A stretch of DNA of 64,000 bases from an uncultured bacterium. GTDB lineage: Bacteria; Bacillota; Clostridia; Lachnospirales; Lachnospiraceae. Location of the stretch: assembly GCA_948467735.1 (NCBI GenBank), contig CAOKFN010000011.1:31700-95699 (forward strand). The letters are read 5' to 3'. Within the stretch, counting starts at the first letter, position 1. Every line of letters starts with the position of its first letter. Shown here piece by piece: positions 60,453 through 64,000 of the stretch. Both the position numbers and the translations under genes were made by a program. Under the pieces are notes generated by a model. The model worked only from the letters and a program-made list of their open reading frames with translations, ran no database searches and had not been told where the DNA came from.

Positions 60453-61727
60453 CTAGTTTGAGTTTTCCGCCGCCGCTCGTCCTGTCAGATATCCGCTGCA
60501 CCATGCCCATTGAAGATTATAGCCGCCGCACCTGCCGTCCACATCCAGAATCTCCCCTGCAAAATAAACCCCCGGCGCCTTTTTCGATTCCAGCGAATCC
60601 GTTACCTCATCCAAGGGAACCCCTCCGGCGCACACCTGCGCGTTATCAAAAGAATTACTGCCAGTCACATGTACGCTCCATTGCCTGCACAAACGGTAAA
60701 CCTGCCGTATCTTTTTCTCCTCCGCCTTGCAGATTTCCTCCGTCGGCCTCAATCCTGCCAGCTTTATAAATAATAATACCAGCTTCTTATGAATCATGCC
60801 TGTAAAAAATTCTTCCACGGTACGCATTCCTTTCAGGGAAGCCCGCTGGGCACAGAGCCGTTCAAAATCCTCCGAGGAACAGTCGGGAAGGAGATTTATC
60901 CTGACTTCCACTTCCATAGATTTCCCTGCCTTCAGAGAATGCTCCGCTTCCATACAGCGCTCCTTTGATAACAGACGATTCACAATATGGCTCAGCTGAA
61001 ATACCGCAATGCCGGAAATGCCGTAATCCGTCAGCTGCAGCTCCCCCCGTTCCCGTGCCAGACAATTTCCCTGCCAATAGACGGACAGCTCCGCGTCCGC
61101 CCTGACTCCCGCCACAGCCTTAAAATATTCCTCCCGGCATTTCAGCTGCACCAATGCCGGAATTACGGGAATCAGGCTATGCCCCAGCTGACCCGCAAGC
61201 AGATATCCGCTCCCGTCCGATCCTGTTTTCGGTGCCGCCTGACCGCCGCAGGCAAGAATGACACGGTCAAAGGTAAATTTCCTGCCGCTTCCTTTCAGCC
61301 GGATTCCCTTCCGATTCCTTTCTGTCTCAATCTGCGTAATCTTACAATCCGTAACCGCAATCACACCCAATTCTCTTATTTCATACCGCAGTACGTCCAG
61401 CACTGCCGCCGCCTGTTCACATGCCGGATACAAATAACCGTTTCTGCTCTTAAGCCTCAATCCAATCCCCTGAAAAAAAGAAATGGTATCCGCAGTTCCA
61501 AAACGTCTCAGACAATCCTCCAAAAGCTCCGGACGGCCGGTATAGTACTCCTCCATCCCCAGCTTTTCATTTCCCAAATTACATTTTCCGCTGCCTGTGG
61601 ACAACAGTTTCCTGCCCAGCCTGTCATTTCCCTCTATCAGCGTGACGTCCGCTCCCTGTCTGGCCGCCGTAATCGCCGCCATCATTCCGGCCGCTCCGCC
61701 GCCCACAATTCCAACTGAGCCGCCCAT
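60453..61727 (-). CDS. HI0933/BaiN-family NAD(P)/FAD-dependent oxidoreductase
   Basis: A 424-residue flavoprotein of the HI0933 (YhiN/BaiN) family. The N-terminal dinucleotide-binding motif is GIVGGGAAGMMAAITAAR, the family-typical GRKLLSTGSGKCNLGN follows, and the C-terminus has GVYFAGEILDVDGRCGGYNLQWA. Homologues reduce diverse double bonds, including bile-acid intermediates in some Clostridia; the substrate here is unknown. ATG 61727 has GGGAGG upstream. A short HSL/SME-like six-residue periodicity near residues 250-275 could be a decayed copy of the RNase R unit. Confidence 0.88.
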   Translation of the reverse strand: MGGSVGIVGGGAAGMMAAITAARQGADVTLIEGNDRLGRKLLSTGSGKCNLGNEKLGMEEYYTGRPELLEDCLRRFGTADTISFFQGIGLRLKSRNGYLYPACEQAAAVLDVLRYEIRELGVIAVTDCKITQIETERNRKGIRLKGSGRKFTFDRVILACGGQAAPKTGSDGSGYLLAGQLGHSLIPVIPALVQLKCREEYFKAVAGVRADAELSVYWQGNCLARERGELQLTDYGISGIAVFQLSHIVNRLLSKERCMEAEHSLKAGKSMEVEVRINLLPDCSSEDFERLCAQRASLKGMRTVEEFFTGMIHKKLVLLFIKLAGLRPTEEICKAEEKKIRQVYRLCRQWSVHVTGSNSFDNAQVCAGGVPLDEVTDSLESKKAPGVYFAGEILDVDGRCGGYNLQWAWCSGYLTGRAAAENSN

Positions 61728-61795
61728 ATGCTCCTCCCTTCCGCCGCCCCAGCTTACCTGCTCCCGCGCAGATGCCGATAAGCCCGGCTTCCATC

Positions 61796-62806
61796 TCACT
61801 GCTTTGGCGCATACACCCCGCAGCCCAGATGCCGGTAAGCCAATTCCGCCGCCACCCTGCCCCTCGGCGTGCGGTTTAAAAAACCATTCTGAATCAAATA
61901 AGGTTCATACACATCCTCAATGGTTCCTGCGTCCTCTCCGATTGCGGCGGCAAGAGTATCCAGTCCCACAGGCCCCCCTTCAAATTTCTCGATCATGGTA
62001 AGCAGCAGATTCCGGTCAATATGGTCCAGCCCCAGCTTGTCCACATCCATCAAATCAAGGGCCGTTCTTGCCACCTGCTCCGTGATAATTCCGTCATATT
62101 TTACCTGTGCAAAGTCCCTGACTCTCTTTAAAATACGATTGGCAAGCCTTGGCGTTCCCCTGCTTCTGCGGGCCATCTCCAACGCGCCTTCCGGCTCGAT
62201 ATCCACCGCCAATGCTTTGGCGGAATGAAGGATAATCAGCTGCAGCTCCTCCACCGTATAAAATTCCATATGGTAAATCATGCCAAACCGATCCCGCAGC
62301 GGCGCCGTCAAAAGCCCGGCTCTGGTCGTCGCGCCCACCAAAGTAAATCTAGGCAGTTCCAGACGCACAGAACGGGCGGTAGAGCCCTTTCCTATCATAA
62401 TATCAATGCAGTAATCCTCCATGGCCGGGTACAACACCTCCTCCACTTGACGGTTCAGCCGATGAATCTCGTCCACAAAGAGCAGATCACCCTCCTCCAG
62501 ATTATTCAGGATTGCCGCCATTTCTCCGGGCTTTTCAATCGCGGGGCCGCTGGTCACTTTTAGATGAACACCCATCTCATTGGCGATAATCCCCGCCAGC
62601 GTCGTTTTGCCCAGACCGGGCGGCCCATAGAAAAGCACATGATCCAGAGCATCCTCCCTCTGCTTTGCCGCCTCTATATATATCTTCAGATTCTCCTTCA
62701 CCTTGGACTGGCCGATATAATCCTTCAGACTCTTCGGCCGCAGAGAACTCTCTATTTTATTGTCTTCTTCCGTAATATTGGTTTCTATCATTCTCCTAGG
62801 CATCAT
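61796..62806 (-). CDS. ruvB: Holliday junction helicase motor RuvB
   Basis: The AAA+ motor that, with RuvA, drives branch migration of recombination intermediates. The 336 residues show Walker A GPPGLGKTTLA, Walker B LLFVDEIHRL, sensor and arginine-finger regions, and the C-terminal winged helix with GRVAAELAYRHLG. The start could be either of two close ATGs. It follows ruvA by about 360 bases, rather than the short gap seen in many genomes. Confidence 0.97.
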   Translation of the reverse strand: MMPRRMIETNITEEDNKIESSLRPKSLKDYIGQSKVKENLKIYIEAAKQREDALDHVLFYGPPGLGKTTLAGIIANEMGVHLKVTSGPAIEKPGEMAAILNNLEEGDLLFVDEIHRLNRQVEEVLYPAMEDYCIDIMIGKGSTARSVRLELPRFTLVGATTRAGLLTAPLRDRFGMIYHMEFYTVEELQLIILHSAKALAVDIEPEGALEMARRSRGTPRLANRILKRVRDFAQVKYDGIITEQVARTALDLMDVDKLGLDHIDRNLLLTMIEKFEGGPVGLDTLAAAIGEDAGTIEDVYEPYLIQNGFLNRTPRGRVAAELAYRHLGCGVYAPKQ

Positions 62807-63044
62807 GCTTTCCTATTCTTTCCACTATAAAGCTGCAATTCCCTCCCTGCGCCGGTCAGCAGGCAGCGATATAATATGTCCTGCATTCCCGTTCCCGGCA
62901 AAGCGGCTTCGTTCAAAAAAATTCTCCCCCAAAGAACACTTGCCCAAATCATTTCCCTCCCCTGACATAGTCACAGGTTTATTACATTTCCCCCACATAC
63001 CTTCAACTCACAACCCTCCGCATAATATATATACAATCCATAAA

Positions 63045-63110
63045 GTCAATAGCCCCGCCGCAAGCAATGGGGCATGGAATTTGATGCGCCCCTAGGGGCG
63101 GGGTATTGAC
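63045..63110. repeat. 66-bp imperfect palindrome between ruvA and ruvB
   Basis: GTCAATA-G-CCCCGCC (63045-63059) pairs with GGCGGGG-TATTGAC (63097-63110), with a single bulged base; an inner GGGGC/GCCCC stem lies at 63069-63092. No transposase is nearby. It resembles REP/MITE-like or IS200/IS605-end hairpins. The rest of 62807-63165 shows no gene. Confidence 0.8.
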
Positions 63111-63165
63111 CCTCGCGGGAATAAACAAGGACAACGTCTTCCTCCGTGTTTCCTTATTCCAAAGC

Positions 63166-63771
63166 TCAGAACATCTTCTTCAACGCCGCCTTGAGCGCCG
63201 CGCCGGAATCCATCTCTTCAATCCCCTCCACGGCATTGACCGCCTTCACGGCCTCCGTGCGTCCGTACCCCAGAGAAACCAGCGCCTCCACAGCCTCCCT
63301 TTTCTGAACGTTGTCCATAACGCCCTCCGACTCGCTGCCGCCGATTTCCTGCCCTATCTGAGTATCCTCCGCCCGCACTTTTCCTTTCAGTTCCAGAATT
63401 AACCGTTCCGCCGTCTTCGCTCCGATTCCCGGCGCTTTGGAAATGGCTTTCGCATCCCCGGTGAGAATGGCAAACCGCAGGGAATCCGCATCCAGCACCG
63501 ACAAAATGGCCAATGCGCCTTTCGGACCGATTCCGCTCACCGAGATGCACTTTTTAAATATATCCAAGTCATTGCGCGACAAAAAACCAAACAGCTGTAT
63601 AGCGTCCTCCCGTACACTTGTATACGTATAAAGCTTGACCTGCTTTCCCGCCCCCGGAAGCTTCTCTGCTGTAGAGGCGGAAATCTTTATATTATAGCCA
63701 ATCCCCCCCACGTCCAGCACCACATTATCTTCCGAAATAATGTCCACCACACCGTTTACATACGCTATCAT
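63166..63771 (-). CDS. ruvA: Holliday junction-binding protein RuvA
   Basis: RuvA tetramers hold the Holliday junction for RuvB. The 201-residue protein begins MIAYVNGVVDIISEDNVVLD, has an OB fold, two helix-hairpin-helix motifs (ISVSGIGPKGALAIL and APGIGAKTAERLILELKGK) and the C-terminal RuvB-binding domain (ALVSLGYGRTEAVKAVNAV). ATG 63771 has GGGGG five bases upstream. The gap to ruvB is unusually long. Confidence 0.97.
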   Translation of the reverse strand: MIAYVNGVVDIISEDNVVLDVGGIGYNIKISASTAEKLPGAGKQVKLYTYTSVREDAIQLFGFLSRNDLDIFKKCISVSGIGPKGALAILSVLDADSLRFAILTGDAKAISKAPGIGAKTAERLILELKGKVRAEDTQIGQEIGGSESEGVMDNVQKREAVEALVSLGYGRTEAVKAVNAVEGIEEMDSGAALKAALKKMF

Positions 63772-63792
63772 ATCTGCCCCCATTTCCTATCC

Positions 63793-63960
63793 AGACCTTG
63801 AACGCGCCCTAAAGCACTGCTGCGCCCCAGCCGCTTCCCGCTTCCCGCTTCCATTCTCACATACCTTAGACACTCCCAAAAGTACCGCCGCATCCCAGCT
63901 TTCTTTCCGCCTTCATCTCATGCATACCTTGAACGCACCTCAAAAATATACCTTTTCTTC
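63793..63960. repeat. long-unit degenerate repeat upstream of ruvA
   Basis: An ACCTTGAACGCGCC-type block recurs at about 63797, 63863 and 63928, giving units of about 65-67 bases with considerable decay. No coding function is apparent. Confidence 0.55.
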
Positions 63961-64000
63961 CCCGACTCATTACGATTCCTGCATGCTTTCCGCCTAATCT

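Overview
This 64 kb window looks like chromosome from an anaerobic gut Firmicute, most likely a Lachnospiraceae (Clostridia) member. The evidence is family-level: DUF5688 and DUF3842 proteins, an NAD+-dependent DNA ligase, a group B [FeFe] hydrogenase, hexameric glutamate dehydrogenase, a CIRCE-controlled groESL operon, ECF-type vitamin uptake, two half-size chromate transporters, and consensus sigma-A promoters with AGGAGG ribosome sites. About 50 real genes are seen. All but three (20.5-24.9 kb) lie on the minus strand, so the window probably sits in one replichore. Long plus-strand open frames are mostly shadows of minus-strand genes.

Layout, left to right. 0-9 kb: mnmA (cut by the edge), a BceAB-type ABC pair, metA, ligA, an RluF-type pseudouridine synthase and an RNase HI with a viroplasmin-like domain. 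9.5-16 kb: a sensor diguanylate cyclase, gdhA, a small helical protein, an SH3 envelope protein, tRNA-Arg(CCG) and a DUF5688 protein. 16-20 kb: efp, an aroK-aroQ fusion, aroE, a YqeG phosphatase and DUF3842. 20-24 kb: an ECF S-component behind a structured leader, then groEL/groES. 24-29 kb: two small plus-strand genes, tmRNA, smpB, rnr and secG (trans-translation and RNA decay grouped together). 29-46 kb: hydrogenase, then a pectin/rhamnogalacturonan-type carbohydrate cluster (GH88, PL26/YetA-like, GH2, two unknown proteins) interrupted by an AAA-ATPase/PD-(D/E)XK protein, a chrA pair and a polytopic membrane protein. 45-50 kb: feoBA and another membrane protein. 49-54 kb: proA and proB separated by a GNAT, a 5-formyltetrahydrofolate cyclo-ligase and an unknown protein. 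54-64 kb: an R2K-type ATP-grasp protein, a VOC pseudogene split by an AT-rich GNAT segment, an orphan cytosine-5 methyltransferase, two flavoproteins, a GNAT, ruvB and ruvA.

The most unusual property is pervasive short tandem-repeat expansion. At least 16 separate arrays with different unit sequences (about 15 to 67 bp) are scattered over the window. In coding regions the periods are multiples of 3 (15, 18, 21, 36, 39 bp) and the arrays sit in linkers or tails of otherwise ordinary housekeeping proteins: RNase R twice, RNase HI, 5-FTHF cyclo-ligase, FeoA, GH2 and an FAD oxidoreductase. Between genes they also take periods such as 20, 23 and 47 bp, including between groES and groEL. RNase R and RNase HI carry the same 18-bp unit. 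Other items worth attention are a dispersed hairpin element in three 5' leaders, a riboswitch-like leader before the ECF gene, a promoter-terminator arrangement before gdhA, a palindromic element between ruvA and ruvB, and the interrupted VOC gene.
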